Source: Lysobacter sp. MMG2
GTDB taxonomy: Bacteria; Pseudomonadota; Gammaproteobacteria; Xanthomonadales; Xanthomonadaceae
Direction of reading: 5' to 3'
Length of the DNA stretch: 64,000 bases
NCBI RefSeq assembly: GCF_016735495.2
Contig: NZ_JAERQY020000001.1
Span: 1,364,001 to 1,428,000, forward strand
Both the position numbers and the translations under genes were made by a program. The notes under the pieces are model-generated. The model was not told where the DNA came from, searched no databases, and worked only from the letters and a program-made list of their open reading frames with translations. Shown here in pieces: positions 34,139-44,100 of this stretch. Every line of letters begins with the position of its first letter. Position 1 is the stretch's first letter.

Positions 34139-35026
34139 CTACCGGCTGGCCACCGGAAAGTTCGTCGCGGCCCACGCAGAGAACGTGCTCGGCTCCCGGC
34201 CTGCAATCCTGATTGCAAGGTCGATCTGGTCCAACGAGGGCGAGCCGAGATAGGTGTACTCCTGGAAGTACCGGAACGTCTGGGCAATCTCCGCCGGAAA
34301 GGCCTCGTCCTGGACTTGCGCGAAGGAGAATGCGTGCCCTTGGCTATTCAGTGTGCGGATGATGTCATCGAAGCTCATGAAGTCGCCGACGAGGGGCAGG
34401 TACTCCCCGTTGCCCGCTCGGCCGGGGTCGGCGAAGGCGCCTGCCACTATGTGCCCGATCTCGTTGATGTCGCCCATATGGATTCCGCGGACGCCGGGAT
34501 CGAGCGGTAGAGCCCACCCCAGTGACCCATCCGCCTGCTTTTGTGGCGCCAGCGGGCCCGTCAGATTCTGGTAGTACATCGGCGGGATCACGAACGTATG
34601 GTGCTCGAAGCCGGCTTCGCGGATGATCGCGTCCACCTTAGCTTTTCCGGTGTAATGAGGAACGTTGTACTTCCCACCGCTGATCTCTTCGACGTTAGGC
34701 AGCGTGGACCAGATGAGATGCCGGACGCCAGCGCGCTTGGCGGCGCGGATCGCCGCTGTAGCCTGCATGATCTCGTCGGCGCCTTGTTCCCAGAAATTGG
34801 TGACAAGAAAGACGCCGTACGCTCCAGTGAAGGCAGCCTCAAGGCCGCCAGGCTGGTTAAGATCGGCCTTGTGAACTTCATGACCCAGGTCGAGGTGACG
34901 ACTTGGATTGCGGCTCAAGGCGCGTACGTGATACTGGTCGTGAGCCCGAAGGGCACGCACTACGGCACCGCCCTGCTGGCCCGATGCGCCGATGACGGCG
35001 ATCACTTTTTTTGCTTTCGATGTCAC
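34139..35026 (-). CDS. NmrA-family NAD(P)-binding protein
   Basis: A 295-residue atypical SDR. N-terminal Rossmann motif VIAVIGASGQQGGAVVRAL (GxxGxxG), RALSRNP for NADP contact, GVFLVTNFWEQG, and LIWSTLPNV in place of the catalytic YxxxK. NmrA/HSCARG-like proteins act as redox sensors or quinone reductases. The start is GTG 35026, with AGGAA 5 bases upstream. It is divergent from the MDR oxidoreductase gene and may share its control region. Confidence 0.88.
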   Translation of the reverse strand: MTSKAKKVIAVIGASGQQGGAVVRALRAHDQYHVRALSRNPSRHLDLGHEVHKADLNQPGGLEAAFTGAYGVFLVTNFWEQGADEIMQATAAIRAAKRAGVRHLIWSTLPNVEEISGGKYNVPHYTGKAKVDAIIREAGFEHHTFVIPPMYYQNLTGPLAPQKQADGSLGWALPLDPGVRGIHMGDINEIGHIVAGAFADPGRAGNGEYLPLVGDFMSFDDIIRTLNSQGHAFSFAQVQDEAFPAEIAQTFRYFQEYTYLGSPSLDQIDLAIRIAGREPSTFSAWAATNFPVASR

Positions 35027-35351
35027 GTGGGTTCCTCATTTCCTGAAATAGCCGCCCGCGAGATCGCTGCTATCCGCGGGTTTGCGCGCGACTCGCCATG
35101 GCTGGCATGTGTCTGGAGTAGCGCACCGCGAATCTAGGTGCAGGAGTCCGGTTTGATTAGCCGGCAAATATGGGTTTCAGTCATCCATACGCAGGAGCGC
35201 TTGGTGGCTTCCGTTGGGCACCCGTATTGCTCGCATGGATGGACGGGTCTAATCCACGGCCGCATCTGGCAGACGGGGAGGCCGCGCAGGATGATCCAGC
35301 AGCGACGCACCGAGTGCGTCAGCAACTCGAATTGCCCTCCGGAACCACGAC
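35027..35351. other. Divergent control region of the nmrA-like and MDR genes
   Basis: 325 bp without a convincing gene. A minus-strand frame (35134-35391) is open but has no recognisable content. Presumably holds both promoters; I could not fix an operator. Confidence 0.35.
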
Positions 35352-36359
35352 ATGCTTGCTTACAGACTGACCGCTCCCGACCTGAATGCACTTCACCTGT
35401 TTGACGAGGCGATACCCGAGCCTGGCCCGACCGAAATCATCGTGAGGATGCGCGCCGCATCTTTGAACTACAAAGACACCTTCTATCTCGCCGGAGACAA
35501 GGGCATTCGACTGCCTCGCCCCACCATTCCGCTGTCGGACGGTTCTGGCGAGGTGATTGCCGTGGGGTCGCACGCAACACGCTTCTCGGTCGGCGATCGC
35601 GTCGTCGGAAACTTCGTGAAGGATTGGTTGTACGGCTCGATCCCCGAACATGCCGTGGACTCCAGTACGACGCTCGGCCATGGCATCGACGGCTGCCTGG
35701 CCGACTACCGGGCCTTCAACGAACAGGGCCTGGTCCGCCTGCCCAAGAATCTGTCGTGGGAGGAAGGTGCGACACTCCCCTGCGCCGCGCTGACCGCGTG
35801 GAACGCGGTCCGTCACGTCCGGGCCTGGGAGACGGTGCTCATTCTGGGCACGGGCGGTGTCGCCCTGTTTGCACTTCAGTTTGCGAAGGCGCTCGGGGCC
35901 AAGGTGATCGTCACCTCGTCCAGCGACGCAAAGCTGGCACGGGCGATCGACGTTGGGGCTGATCAGGTCGTCAACTATCGCAACAACCCGGAATGGCACC
36001 AGCAGGTCCGTAAGCTTACTGGTGGCCGTGGTGTCGAACACGTCGTGGACACCGTAGGACCGGACACGCTGGAACGGTCGATTGCGGCCACTGCCCGGGA
36101 TGGCCATGTCCACCTTGTCGGCCTGATCAACCCTGCCGGGTCGGTCAACCCCTTGTCGATTCTCGGTGGAATGGTGAGCGTTCGAGGCGTCCGCGTAGGT
36201 TCGAGAAAGATGTTCGAAGAAATGAACGCCTTCATCGAAAGCAAGGACATCCACCCCATCATTGGCCATCGGTATGCATTGGACGATGCCAAGGCGGCGT
36301 TCAACCGCCAGCTCGACGGACCCGACTTCGGAAAGATCGTGGTCAATATCGACAATTGA
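35352..36359 (+). CDS. Zinc-independent MDR oxidoreductase (quinone-oxidoreductase-like)
   Basis: A 335-residue NAD(P)H-dependent medium-chain dehydrogenase. N-terminal GroES-like part LHLFDEAIPEPGPTEIIVRM and SLNYKDTFYLAGDKG; cofactor domain VLILGTGGVALFALQFAKAL with SSSDAKLARAIDVGADQVVN. The catalytic Cys and His/Glu zinc ligands of alcohol dehydrogenases and the structural four-Cys lobe are absent, placing it with quinone/enoyl reductase-like members. ATG 35352. Tail-to-tail with a LysR gene (23-bp gap). Confidence 0.88.
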   Translation: MLAYRLTAPDLNALHLFDEAIPEPGPTEIIVRMRAASLNYKDTFYLAGDKGIRLPRPTIPLSDGSGEVIAVGSHATRFSVGDRVVGNFVKDWLYGSIPEHAVDSSTTLGHGIDGCLADYRAFNEQGLVRLPKNLSWEEGATLPCAALTAWNAVRHVRAWETVLILGTGGVALFALQFAKALGAKVIVTSSSDAKLARAIDVGADQVVNYRNNPEWHQQVRKLTGGRGVEHVVDTVGPDTLERSIAATARDGHVHLVGLINPAGSVNPLSILGGMVSVRGVRVGSRKMFEEMNAFIESKDIHPIIGHRYALDDAKAAFNRQLDGPDFGKIVVNIDN

Positions 36360-36382
36360 GAGGCGCCGCGCAGACCTCCTTA

Positions 36383-37309
36383 TCAAGTCTTTGCGCGCGA
36401 GCTCGATAGCGGGTGCACGAACCCTTCATCGACGATCTTTGCCATGGTGAAATCGATGAACTCGGTCACCGCGCGTGGCTGTTGCCGGCGGCTTGAGTAG
36501 ACCAGGTAGATGCCGGCGACGTTGGTGCCGTACTCGGGAAGCACTTCGACGAGTTGCCCCTCTTCCACATAGGGAGCGGTGGCGGTGGTTGGCAGCAGGC
36601 CGATGCCCACGCCCGTCAGCGCTGCGTCCAGCAGCGGATGCATCATATTGGCCTGGAACCGCGCAATGACCACGACCTCTTCGTCACCGCGCGGTCCGGT
36701 CAGCTTCCAGACGGTCTGGCCTGCGGTCTTCGACGCCACGATGCAATCGTGCTCTGCCAGTGATGCGATCGAGACTGGCGTTCCACGCGATGCGAGGTAG
36801 CCTGGGCTTGCCACTAGAGCGTTACGAACGGTACCGATCTGTCGAGCCACCTGCGTCGGGTCGGCTTCCAGGCCGCCGCGAATAGCGACATCGATGCCCT
36901 GATCGATCAGGTCCACCTTTTCGTCGCTAAGCAGGAACTCCAGGCGAACCTTGGGGTGGTCGGCCAGAAAGTCGGCCATCCATGCCACTGGAAACCAGCG
37001 AAAGAAGTCCGCGGGCGCTGCCACACGCACGTTGCCGCTGGCAAGCTGACTGCCTTCCCCGACCTGCCTGGCCGCTTCGACCAGGGCTTCCACCTGCTCC
37101 GCGCTGTGCTCGTAGAACGTCGTCCCCGCGGAGGTCAGCGTCAAGCGGCGGGTGGAGCGCTGGAACAAGCGCACACCAAGATGTTGCTCGAAACCCTGTA
37201 TCCGACGGCTGACCGTGTTCGACGGCATCCCCAGACGCCGCGCTGCCGCGGCAAAACTGCCGGCCCGCACGACGTGGACGAAGAGGGCGATGTCGTTCAA
37301 ATCAAGCAT
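36383..37309 (-). CDS. LysR-family transcriptional regulator
   Basis: A 308-residue LTTR: N-terminal HTH LNDIALFVHVVRAGSFAAAA and MPSNTVSRRIQGFEQHLG, followed by a two-lobe effector domain (VRVAAPADFFRWF, IDVAIRGGLEADPTQVARQ, GIGLLPTTATAPYVEEGQL). The start is ATG 37309 with GAGGA 5-6 bases upstream, preferred over an in-frame ATG at 37321. It belongs to the subgroup that often controls nearby quinone reductase or NmrA genes; targets here are inference. Confidence 0.92.
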   Translation of the reverse strand: MLDLNDIALFVHVVRAGSFAAAARRLGMPSNTVSRRIQGFEQHLGVRLFQRSTRRLTLTSAGTTFYEHSAEQVEALVEAARQVGEGSQLASGNVRVAAPADFFRWFPVAWMADFLADHPKVRLEFLLSDEKVDLIDQGIDVAIRGGLEADPTQVARQIGTVRNALVASPGYLASRGTPVSIASLAEHDCIVASKTAGQTVWKLTGPRGDEEVVVIARFQANMMHPLLDAALTGVGIGLLPTTATAPYVEEGQLVEVLPEYGTNVAGIYLVYSSRRQQPRAVTEFIDFTMAKIVDEGFVHPLSSSRAKT

Positions 37310-37658
37310 AGCTATCCTCATGCTTCGTGGGGCGGGCGAAGTCCCGCCGCCGTCGCCCACTACTCACACCAGCGACAGCCATGGCCTCGGATCTGACATT
37401 GGATGATCCGTCACAGACAGGATGGAAGCATTTGCTACGACCACGCCTGGTTTCGCATTGTCGCGCGGTTCGGGAGGCCCGGTCACGACACGGACCGATT
37501 CCATGAGCAGGTGACGCATCTCCGAGGCACAAAGCGACGCCGGGTAGTCCGTCAGTAGCTGCCGAAGCACGAATGTCCGCTTTGGGTCGAAAGCGGACAT
37601 TAGCAGCCCGGCGGCCGGTCGTCCGGCCGAGCGTCCGCTTCGGCCAGAACCGGACGTT
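37310..37658. other. Intergenic region upstream of the LysR gene
   Basis: No convincing gene over ~260 bp; then repeat copy 6 at 37574-37657. Probably contains the lysR promoter. Confidence 0.35.
37574..37657 (+). repeat. Island palindromic repeat, copy 6
   Basis: TGTCCGCTTTGGGTCGAAAG start, ACATTAGCAGCCCGGCGGCC centre, and a slightly shortened right hairpin GTCCGCTTCGGCCAGAACCG. Its last base lies 1 bp from the stop codon of the hypothetical gene. Confidence 0.9.
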
Positions 37659-38102
37659 TCAAAGACGGGTGACCGCTCCACCATCGTGCTCGAACTGCTC
37701 CCGGGATTGAGTTGAAACCTCCTCGGCAACGGAATCCGGATCGAAGATATCGCGGTAGAGCAGTCGTACAGGCCGATGCGTTTTCAGGAAGCCCTGGAAT
37801 GAATCCGGAGCTGCATGCCGCTCATCTGGCTCGGCGGATGCCAGCCAAGGAACACGCAGGTCATTCCTGCCGAGAATGGCGTTAACTCGGCCCTCTACTT
37901 CGGTGTACGACGGTGACTCACTCCCTGCTGCTCTGAATTCATTGCCAGTGAGCTGCGTCACGATGATCTCGGGTCGCTCAACACTGGTGAGGGAAACCCA
38001 GCCGCTGGTAGCCATATCTGTGTCTGCGGTGAACTGCACGGAAGGGAAGCACTTTCCGGTTGAAAGGGACCGCAGCCAAATGATCGTGTCGTAGATCGCC
38101 AT
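37659..38102 (-). CDS. Hypothetical protein
   Basis: A 147-residue soluble acidic protein (MAIYDTIIWLRSLSTGK...GGAVTRL). No signal peptide, membrane helix or motif I recognise. Its stop abuts repeat copy 6, so the natural C-terminus may have been altered by the repeat. ATG 38102 has only a weak ribosome-binding site. Confidence 0.6.
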   Translation of the reverse strand: MAIYDTIIWLRSLSTGKCFPSVQFTADTDMATSGWVSLTSVERPEIIVTQLTGNEFRAAGSESPSYTEVEGRVNAILGRNDLRVPWLASAEPDERHAAPDSFQGFLKTHRPVRLLYRDIFDPDSVAEEVSTQSREQFEHDGGAVTRL

Positions 38103-38154
38103 ATGTCATCTTTGGTTTGGATGCCTTGGTGTCCGCCAGATGCCGTTTGGCGGA

Positions 38155-38240
38155 TGTCCGCTTGGGGTCGAAAGCGGACATTAGCAGCCCGGCTGCCGGG
38201 CGTACCGGTCGAACGTCCACTATCGGCCAGAAGCGGTCAT
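38155..38240 (+). repeat. Island palindromic repeat, copy 7
   Basis: TGTCCGCTTGGGGTCGAAAG start, ACATTAGCAGCCCGGCTGCC centre, and GTCCACTATCGGCCAGAAGC end. Its last bases supply the stop of a short minus-strand coding remnant. Confidence 0.9.
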
Positions 38241-38347
38241 TCGTCAGCCGGCGATTCGGATGACTGGAATTCCCGTACGGCACAATCAATAAGCTCGTCG
38301 ATCCCGATTCCGAACGGGTCCAGCCATGCGGCTTCTTCGCGCTTTGC
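38237..38347 (-). pseudogene. Possible C-terminal gene remnant
   Basis: A 36-codon minus-strand frame reads AKREEAAWLDPFGIGIDELI and DCAVREFQSSESPADE, then TGA inside repeat copy 7. An in-frame TAA precedes it and no start codon exists, so if real it is the tail of a lost gene. No family assigned. Confidence 0.35.
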
Positions 38348-38350
38348 TTA

Positions 38351-38626
38351 CCCAAATAGGGTCGCTGAATTGCGGGAACGCAATGTAACCGACGACGCAG
38401 AATCTGTCGGTCTGCAAGCCATGCGCTATCCACCTAGCTCGAGCTCACGCTTTGCCCAGTCAGCCGGCGCCGTAACGGGATGTGCACGTCCACTGCGCGA
38501 TAGTCCCGGCGGTTTTCCCCTAGGAAAGTCCTGAGCTTTCAGGACGGTATGTGTCGCTGCGCGGCGCAGCCCATCACAAGGAGGAGTGCGCCACGAGCGC
38601 AGCTGATCAGGGAGAGGGAAAACGCC
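38351..38626. other. Upstream region of the autotransporter gene
   Basis: No gene seen. Contains GGAGAGGGAAAACGCC directly before the autotransporter ATG, a good ribosome-binding site; the promoter was not assigned. Confidence 0.4.
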
Positions 38627-41600
38627 ATGAACGGTCTACCCTTGGTGCTAGTCGCCAACCGTCCGTATGCCCCACCCGCGCGGCTGATTCTGCGCAATGC
38701 TCGAAGGCTTCATTCGCGATTCGTCCGCAGGGCGACGCTCCCGCTTGCGATCGTGATCGCGCTGTCCAGTCTGCCACCTGCTGCCAAAGCGCAACTCGTG
38801 GTCAACGACGGTGAGACGGTGACCGTCGATGCGCCGCGCGCAGAGACGACGGTGACCGTCGGCAGTTCCGGCAATGGAACCTTGAACGTGATGGGGGGCG
38901 GCGCATTGGTCGTCGACGGCCTCACGCAGTTGGGCGTCGGCGGCAGCGGACTGCTGTTCCAAAGCGGCGGCATCGTCACCCTGACCAATGGCCCTCTCGA
39001 ACTCGGCGGCGGAGGCATCTACCGCCTTGCTGGCGGTGTCCTCCAGGCCGGCGGGACGAACGGCATCACCGGCACGGGGACGTTCGAATTTTCCGGCGGC
39101 GCGCTGATGGTGACCACCTCGCCACTTACGGCCAGTGTGGCGGCATCGTTCGCGGCAGGCACCACGTCCACGATCAACACCAATGCACAGTCAACCACGT
39201 GGAGCGGTTTGTTCACCGGCAGCGGCGCATTGAACAAGGCCGGCACCGGCACGCTGACCTTGACGCAGCCAATCGGCTACAGCGGGCTCACCACGATCTC
39301 CGGGGGGACGCTGGCACTGGCTGGCGCCAGTCAGATCATGAGCGGCGGCGTCTTCGTCGATACTGCGGGCACGTTCGACATTTCGGCCGTGACGGGTTCG
39401 ATTCCGCCGGCGTTTCCCGCCCCCACCATCGTGCTGCCGAGCCTAACCGGCTCGGGTACGGTCAATGCCGGCACCAATACGCTTGCGGTGGACCTGGCGG
39501 GAAATGAAAGTTTCTCCGGCACCGTCAATCTTGGCGGCGAAGGTTGGCTGCCCGCGCACGGGCTGTTCATGAAGGCCGGCGCCGGCACGCTCATCGTCGA
39601 TGGCGCGACCATCAGCGGCGGCCAGACCTTCGTGCTCGCGGGTGCGCTGGCGCAAAACAGCGGCAACACGGCGATCGACGCGCTGGTGCTCGGCATCAGC
39701 ACGGACCCGCTGGGTCAGCCCACCAACGGCACGCTGCTCGTATCGGGCGGCTCGCTGACGATCGACACCAGCCTGACCATCGGTTCGTTCGGCGCCATCG
39801 GCCAGGTGAACCAGAGCGGTGGCGACGTGCGGATCTTCGCCGGCTGCGGCGATGTTGCGCGATGCGCTTCGTTGAACATCGGCAACCAGGGCGGTACGGG
39901 CACGTACACCATCTCCGGCGGATCGCTGGTCTTCGACGGTCCCGGCTTCGTCATCCTCGGCCGCAACGACGGCGCTAACGCTAGCACCGGCATCCTCAAC
40001 CTCAGCGGCACCGGGCAGGTGACGGTGAACCAGGGCCAGATCGTCGTCGGCAACAACCTGGCCGCGAGCAATCCCGGCAGCGGCACCATCAACCAGACCG
40101 GCGGCACGTTCACCGTCGCCAACGCCGCGAACCTCTTCCTCGGCGGCAGCGGCACCGGCACCTACAACCTGGCCAGCGGCACGTTGCAGATCGGCGGCTC
40201 GTCGCTGACACACAGCTACCTCAACCTGGGCGGCAGCTACGCGTTCAATCTCAGTGGCGGCACGGTGCAGGTCATCGGCTCGACGTTGAACACCAGCGTC
40301 GATGCCACGCTGCTCGCCGGCACCACCTCGACGATTGATACCAACGGCTTCGGCGCTAACTGGTCGGGTGTGTTGTCGGGCGGTGGTGGCCTGACCAAGA
40401 CAGGCGTCGGCACGCTGACCCTGACGCAACCGATTGGCTACAGCGGCCTCACCACGATCTCGGCCGGCACGCTTGCGTTGACCGGCGCGAGCCAGGTGTT
40501 CAACGGCGGCGTCCTGGTCGATGCTGCGGGCATCTTCGACATCGCTGCGGTGACAGGTTCGATTCCTCCGGCGTTCCCCGGACCGGCCATCGTGCTGCCG
40601 AGCCTCACCGGCACCGGCACCGTCAACGTCGGCACCACGTCGCTGGCGTTGAACCTTGCCAGCAACGAAGCGTTCGGCGGCGCGGTCAATCTCGGCGGCG
40701 AAGGCTGGCTGCCCGCGCACGGACTGTTCATCAAGACCAGCGCGGGCACACTCACCGTGGACGGCGCCACGTTCAGTGGCGGCCAGACCCTGGTGATGGA
40801 TGGCGCGTTCTCGCAGTCGAGCGGCAACACCGCAATCGATGCACTCGTGCTCGGCCTGAGCATCAATCCAGTGACGGGCCTGCCCTCGGCAGGCACCTTG
40901 ACCGTGAGCGGCGGTTCGCTGGCGGTGGACACCAGCCTGCAAGTCGGCTCGTTCGGCGCCACCGGCCAAGTGACGCAGACCGGCGGCGATGTGCGCATCT
41001 TCGCCGGCTGCGGCGACATCGCGCGATGTGCTTCGCTCAACATCGGCAACCAGGGTGGCACCGGAACCTACGACATCTCCGGTGGATCGTTGACCTTCGA
41101 CGGCCCCGGCTTCTTCATCCTCGGCCGCAACGACGGCGCCAACGCGAGCATCGGCACCTTGAACCTCGGCGGCACCGGCGTGGTTGCGGTGAACCAGGGC
41201 ACGCTCGTCGTGGGCAACAACCTTGCCTCCAGCAATCCCGGCAGCGGCACGATCAACCAGACCGGCGGAACGCTCGCCATCGACAACGCGGTCACGATGT
41301 ACCTGGCCGGCAGTGGCAACGGCACCTACAACCTGCTCGGCGGCACGTTGCAGATCGGCGGCACGTCGCTGGCGCACAACTACCTCAACCAGGCCGGCAC
41401 GTATGCCTTCAACCTCGGCGGCGGCACCGTGCAGGTCGCCGGCACGGCGCTGACGACGGACGTCAACGTCACGCTGCTTGCGGGCAGTGCGTCGTCGATC
41501 GATACCAACGGTCTGGGCGCGACCTGGTCCGGCGTTCTTTCCGGTCCTGGCGGACTGACCAAGGGCGGCGCCGGCACGCTGGCGCTGATGGCCGTCAACA

Positions 41601-43948
41601 CCTACGCCGGCCCCACCGCCATCAACGCCGGCACGCTGCAGTTGGGGGTCGATGGTGCATTGCCCACCGGCACCGCGTTGGTGGTGAACAGCGGTGGCAC
41701 GCTGGACATGGCCGGCTTCGATACGACGGTCGGCGATCTCACCGGAAACGGCGCGATCGCCAACGGCGGTGGCACGCTCAGTGCGGGCGCGGCGGCTGAC
41801 ACTACCTTCGGCGGCGTGATAAGCGGCGCGAGCGGCTTCATCAAGCAGGGAAGTGGAACCCTGGCGCTTTCGGGTGCCAACACCTACAGCGGTGGCACCA
41901 CGGTCGCAGCCGGGACGCTGCAACTGGGCGCCGGCGGCGCCAGTGGCTCGGTCGTCGGCGACATTGTCAACAACGGCACGCTGGCGGTGAACCGATCCGA
42001 CACCTTCACGCTCGACGGCACGATTTCCGGCACGGGCGCCCTCGTGCAGCAGGGAACGGGAAGGACGGTTCTGTCGGGAGTGAACACCTACAGCGGCGGA
42101 ACGCAGATCAACGCCGGCACGTTGTCGGTCGCCTCCGACGCCAACCTTGGCGCGGCGATGGGGCCCATCACGTTCGATGGCGGCGCGTTGGCCAACACGG
42201 CTGCATTCGTGCTCTCACGACCGATCACGCTCGACAACGGCGGCGGAGCCTTCGACACGGTTACCGACCTCACCGTCAGTAGCGCGATCACCGGACCGGG
42301 CGCATTGACCAAGGCGGGCAATGCCACGCTGATCCTCACCGGAGACAATACCTACACCGGTCCGACCAGCGTCAACGCCGGCACCCTGCAGGCCGGCGCC
42401 GCCGGCGCGTTCGGCGCGACCTCGCAGATGACCGCGGCGGCGGGCGCGACGCTGTTCCTGGATGGCATCAGCCAGACCTTCGCCAACCTCGACAACGCCG
42501 GAACGGTGCAGCTGGCCGATATAGGCGCCACGCCGGGGACCAGCGTGACCATCACCCACAACTACCTCGGTCGCGGCGGCGCAATCGCCCTGAATACCGT
42601 GGTCGAAAGCGACGACTCCCCCACCGACAGGCTCGTGCTCGACGGGCCCGATGCCAACGCCACCGGAGCCACGCGACTGTTGATCACCAACGTCGGCGGC
42701 GAAGGCGCCATCACCGAAGACAACGGCATCGAAGTGGTCCACGCCCACAGCACCACCACATCCAATGCGTTCACGCTCGGCGCGCCCGTGTTTGCCGGAC
42801 CTTACGAGTACACCTTGCAACGCAGCAGCTTCGACGACAGTGCGCCGGAGAGTTGGTTCCTGCGCTCCACGATCGACTGCAACGCGCCGGACGCCCCATC
42901 GTTGCCGTGCGACGACGTCGAACCGGGGCCTGGGCCTTCCCCACCGCCACCGAATTATCGCCGCGAGGTCTCGCTGTACGCGGCGCTTGCGCCTACCGCG
43001 CTGCAATACGCACGCACCCTGCTCGACACCCTGCATGAGCGCACTGGCGAGCTCGACCAACTGCGCGGACGTAGCGACCTCGGCAGCGGCTCGGGCCTGG
43101 AAGGCAGCTGGGGCAGGCTCATCGGCGTGGACGGCGAACGCGAAGGCCGCGACGGCATTTATGGCGAAGGGCCGACGTACGACTACCGTTTCTTTGCGTT
43201 GCAAAGGGGCGTCGATCTGCTGCGTCGCGAGCACGATGGCGGCCACAGCGATACCGCGGGCGTGTACTTCGCCCTGGGACTGGCCAAGAGCGACGTGAAG
43301 CACTACGACGGCACCCTCGCCGGCGACAACTTCATCGAGGGTTACAGCCTGGGCGGCTACTGGACGCATTACTGGCCCAACGCCGCCTACCTGGACGGCG
43401 TCGTGCAGGCGACGTGGGTCGATGCGCGATCGAATTCCTCGCGCCCCCTGCCATCACTGGAGAGCGATGGCTGGAGCGGTGCGGTGTCGCTCGAAGGCGG
43501 GTACCCGTTCGGCATGGGTGGCAGCGGCTGGATCATCGAGCCGCAGGCACAACTGGTGTACCAATCGATCGACATGGACGACGTCGCGGTAATCAACACG
43601 CAGGTCCGCTTCGACGACGTGACTTCGTTCGCAGCGCGTCTTGGCGCACGCGCCGCAAGGAGTTGGCAGCGGGGCGACGCCACCGAGCCGCTGCAGCTTT
43701 CCGGCTGGGCGCGATTGTCGGCCTGGCATGACTTCGAGGGCGAACCCGAAACCGAGTTCTCAACTGCGATCGGTTTCGCCGCATTCCCGACCGACATCGG
43801 CGGTAGCTGGGGTGAGTTCAAAGTGGGCCTCACCGCCGAAATCAGCCGCAACCTTTTCATATTTGCGAGCGCCGGCTACCAGCAGTCGGTCGATGGAAGC
43901 GACACGCATGCGTGGGACGGAAAACTGGGAATTCGGGCGAACTGGTAG
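38627..43948 (+). CDS. Autotransporter adhesin-like protein with duplicated passenger
   Basis: A 1773-residue type Va autotransporter. Long basic leader and signal peptide (cleavage near PPAAKAQ, ~55), then a beta-helical passenger of Gly/Thr/Ser-rich repeats. The middle of the passenger is a tandem duplication of ~387 residues (39251-40411 and 40412-41575), both opening TLTLTQPIGYSGLTTIS. After it come PATR-type autotransporter-associated repeats (SGANTYSGGTTVAAGTLQLG). A Pro linker (EPGPGPSPPPPN) precedes a ~290-residue C-terminal beta-barrel ending in the aromatic W (GIRANW). Two Cys per repeat unit (AGCGD, ARCAS) are unusual in autotransporter passengers. Start ATG 38627. Confidence 0.93.
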   Translation: MNGLPLVLVANRPYAPPARLILRNARRLHSRFVRRATLPLAIVIALSSLPPAAKAQLVVNDGETVTVDAPRAETTVTVGSSGNGTLNVMGGGALVVDGLTQLGVGGSGLLFQSGGIVTLTNGPLELGGGGIYRLAGGVLQAGGTNGITGTGTFEFSGGALMVTTSPLTASVAASFAAGTTSTINTNAQSTTWSGLFTGSGALNKAGTGTLTLTQPIGYSGLTTISGGTLALAGASQIMSGGVFVDTAGTFDISAVTGSIPPAFPAPTIVLPSLTGSGTVNAGTNTLAVDLAGNESFSGTVNLGGEGWLPAHGLFMKAGAGTLIVDGATISGGQTFVLAGALAQNSGNTAIDALVLGISTDPLGQPTNGTLLVSGGSLTIDTSLTIGSFGAIGQVNQSGGDVRIFAGCGDVARCASLNIGNQGGTGTYTISGGSLVFDGPGFVILGRNDGANASTGILNLSGTGQVTVNQGQIVVGNNLAASNPGSGTINQTGGTFTVANAANLFLGGSGTGTYNLASGTLQIGGSSLTHSYLNLGGSYAFNLSGGTVQVIGSTLNTSVDATLLAGTTSTIDTNGFGANWSGVLSGGGGLTKTGVGTLTLTQPIGYSGLTTISAGTLALTGASQVFNGGVLVDAAGIFDIAAVTGSIPPAFPGPAIVLPSLTGTGTVNVGTTSLALNLASNEAFGGAVNLGGEGWLPAHGLFIKTSAGTLTVDGATFSGGQTLVMDGAFSQSSGNTAIDALVLGLSINPVTGLPSAGTLTVSGGSLAVDTSLQVGSFGATGQVTQTGGDVRIFAGCGDIARCASLNIGNQGGTGTYDISGGSLTFDGPGFFILGRNDGANASIGTLNLGGTGVVAVNQGTLVVGNNLASSNPGSGTINQTGGTLAIDNAVTMYLAGSGNGTYNLLGGTLQIGGTSLAHNYLNQAGTYAFNLGGGTVQVAGTALTTDVNVTLLAGSASSIDTNGLGATWSGVLSGPGGLTKGGAGTLALMAVNTYAGPTAINAGTLQLGVDGALPTGTALVVNSGGTLDMAGFDTTVGDLTGNGAIANGGGTLSAGAAADTTFGGVISGASGFIKQGSGTLALSGANTYSGGTTVAAGTLQLGAGGASGSVVGDIVNNGTLAVNRSDTFTLDGTISGTGALVQQGTGRTVLSGVNTYSGGTQINAGTLSVASDANLGAAMGPITFDGGALANTAAFVLSRPITLDNGGGAFDTVTDLTVSSAITGPGALTKAGNATLILTGDNTYTGPTSVNAGTLQAGAAGAFGATSQMTAAAGATLFLDGISQTFANLDNAGTVQLADIGATPGTSVTITHNYLGRGGAIALNTVVESDDSPTDRLVLDGPDANATGATRLLITNVGGEGAITEDNGIEVVHAHSTTTSNAFTLGAPVFAGPYEYTLQRSSFDDSAPESWFLRSTIDCNAPDAPSLPCDDVEPGPGPSPPPPNYRREVSLYAALAPTALQYARTLLDTLHERTGELDQLRGRSDLGSGSGLEGSWGRLIGVDGEREGRDGIYGEGPTYDYRFFALQRGVDLLRREHDGGHSDTAGVYFALGLAKSDVKHYDGTLAGDNFIEGYSLGGYWTHYWPNAAYLDGVVQATWVDARSNSSRPLPSLESDGWSGAVSLEGGYPFGMGGSGWIIEPQAQLVYQSIDMDDVAVINTQVRFDDVTSFAARLGARAARSWQRGDATEPLQLSGWARLSAWHDFEGEPETEFSTAIGFAAFPTDIGGSWGEFKVGLTAEISRNLFIFASAGYQQSVDGSDTHAWDGKLGIRANW
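39251..41575 (+). repeat. Two tandem ~1.16-kb coding repeats in the autotransporter
   Basis: Unit 1 is 39251-40411 (1161 bp) and unit 2 is 40412-41575 (1164 bp), near-identical in protein over the full length, including IPPAFP, GGEGWLPAHGLF, DVRIFAGCGD and RCASLNIGNQGGTGTY. Synonymous differences are common, so the duplication is not brand-new. Confidence 0.9.
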
Positions 43949-44026
43949 CGTGACGAGCGCTCCGCAACGTTCGTCTGGCCGCACCTCATTCGAGGCTGTC
44001 CACTCCTTTAGCTCGCATGCTCGCAG

Positions 44027-44053
44027 GTCCCCTGTCGGCCAGAATGAGTCATT
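44027..44053 (+). repeat. Island palindromic repeat, right-end fragment
   Basis: CTGTCGGCCAGAATGAGTCA matches a degraded right end of the repeat, just before the epoxide-hydrolase remnant. Confidence 0.45.
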
Positions 44054-44100
44054 CGCCAGCGCCTGAATCACGCCGCGCGAAGCGGAGTCGGCTTGGATGA

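Noticed and set aside
33224-38240. Short frames inside the repeats (e.g. peptides like MSAFDPKRT)
   Set aside because: They are translations of the repeat hairpins themselves and recur with each copy; no independent coding evidence.
39443-41923. An 826-codon minus-strand frame
   Set aside because: Antisense shadow of the autotransporter repeats; composition mirrors the passenger codons.
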